From NCBI GenBank assembly GCA_029051445.1, contig JAIDKP010000423.1, positions 1 to 6,952 of the forward strand: a stretch of DNA of 6,952 nt. The letters run 5' to 3'. Both the position numbers and the translations under genes were made by a program. The number at the start of each line of letters is the position of its first letter. Within the stretch, counting starts at the first letter, position 1. Below the pieces are notes generated by a model that did not search any database, was not told the DNA's origin, and saw nothing but the letters and a program-made list of their open reading frames with translations. This DNA is from Muribaculaceae bacterium. Lineage in GTDB: Bacteria > Bacteroidota > Bacteroidia > Bacteroidales > Muribaculaceae. Positions 6,379-6,952 of this stretch are shown piece by piece.

Positions 6379-6952
6379 ATGGATTTCAACATAAAGCCGG
6401 TAGGCCACAGCCTTGACCGGGAGATAATCGACAAGATAGACAACCTCACGAAACCCAAAGGCTCACTGGGACGGCTCGAGGAGCTTGCGCTGAAAATATC
6501 ACGCATACAGCACACACTGACTCCGGCATTAAAAGCTCCGCACAACGTGCTGTTTGCCGCCGACCACGGCATACTCGACGAGGGCGTGAGTGTTTCACCC
6601 AAGGAAGTGACATGGCAGCAGCTCAGTCATTTCTCAAAAGGTGGAGCAGGCATCAATTTCCTGTGCGAGCAGCATGGATTCAACCTCGTGCTCGTCGATG
6701 CCGGAGTCGACTACGACATACCGGCGGGGCATGGCATAATCGACCGGAAGATACGCAAAGGCACACGCAATTTCCTGCACGGCCCGGCAATGACACCCGA
6801 GGAGATGGAGATGTGTCTCGGGCGCGGCGCTGAAATAGTAAGCGACATACATGAGTCGACAGGATGCAACGTCATAAGTTTCGGCGAGATGGGAAGCGGC
6901 AACACCTCGCCATCGGCTATGTGGATGCACCTGTTCACAGGCATCGACCTGA
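6379..6952 (+). CDS. cobT: Nicotinate-nucleotide--dimethylbenzimidazole phosphoribosyltransferase; 3' partial
   Basis: CobT moves the phosphoribosyl group of nicotinate mononucleotide onto 5,6-dimethylbenzimidazole or a related base, making the alpha-ribotide that becomes the lower ligand of B12. The frame opens at ATG 6379-6381 and runs off the window after 191 codons of a family that is usually about 340-360 long. Visible motifs: [14 protein letters not shown] (23-36), [13 protein letters not shown] (59-71, the conserved ADHG), [11 protein letters not shown] (85-95), DAGVDYDI (107-114), and [13 protein letters not shown] (168-180). Glu170 corresponds to the glutamate of the conserved GEMGIGNT motif; the other catalytic glutamate near the C-terminus is not in the window. 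The motif has Ser173 where Ile is usual (AGC instead of an ATC-type codon). The gene follows cobU by 7 bp; cobS and a cobC-like phosphatase would be expected next. Confidence 0.95.
   Translation, partial: MDFNIKPVGHSLDREIIDKIDNLTKPKGSLGRLEELALKISRIQHTLTPALKAPHNVLFAADHGILDEGVSVSPKEVTWQQLSHFSKGGAGINFLCEQHGFNLVLVDAGVDYDIPAGHGIIDRKIRKGTRNFLHGPAMTPEEMEMCLGRGAEIVSDIHESTGCNVISFGEMGSGNTSPSAMWMHLFTGIDL

Overview
The window looks like chromosomal DNA of a gut-type Bacteroidales bacterium, probably close to Muribaculaceae. This rests on gene content (a SusD-era style GH2 beta-galactosidase with a C-terminal discoidin domain, a secreted S9 peptidase, an AAA/DUF4143 ATPase), on Bacteroidetes-type -7 boxes (TAnnTTTG) in front of genes, and on the lack of strong Shine-Dalgarno sequences before most starts. 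The genus is an inference.

Layout: (1) 1-1902, plus strand: the C-terminal part of a GH2-family beta-galactosidase whose catalytic barrel lies before the window. (2) 1926-1964: a strong inverted repeat between convergent genes, with a T-tract on the minus-strand side. (3) 1992-3337, minus strand: an AAA_14/DUF4143 ATPase that is split by a single-base frameshift near 3148 and is visibly AT-richer than its neighbours. (4) 3372-3499: a compact four-unit repeat with an exact 32-bp period, containing hairpins, a long-range inverted repeat and a possible promoter for the ATPase. (5) 3488-5734, minus strand: a secreted S9 (DPP IV/prolyl oligopeptidase-like) serine peptidase. (6) 5735-5852: a divergent promoter region. 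(7) 5853-6371 and 6379-6952 (runs off the end), plus strand: cobU and cobT, two enzymes of cobalamin nucleotide-loop assembly, only 7 bp apart.

How they fit together: cobU and cobT form the start of an operon that activates cobinamide and the lower-ligand base for B12 completion or salvage. The beta-galactosidase and the peptidase are independent extracytoplasmic or periplasmic catabolic functions. The ATPase plus repeat block sits between them as an accessory insert. No complete novel system is visible. The most unusual structure is the 32-bp-period repeat between the ATPase and the peptidase, followed by the frameshift in the ATPase. No RNA genes, transposases, CRISPR arrays or prophage genes were recognised.
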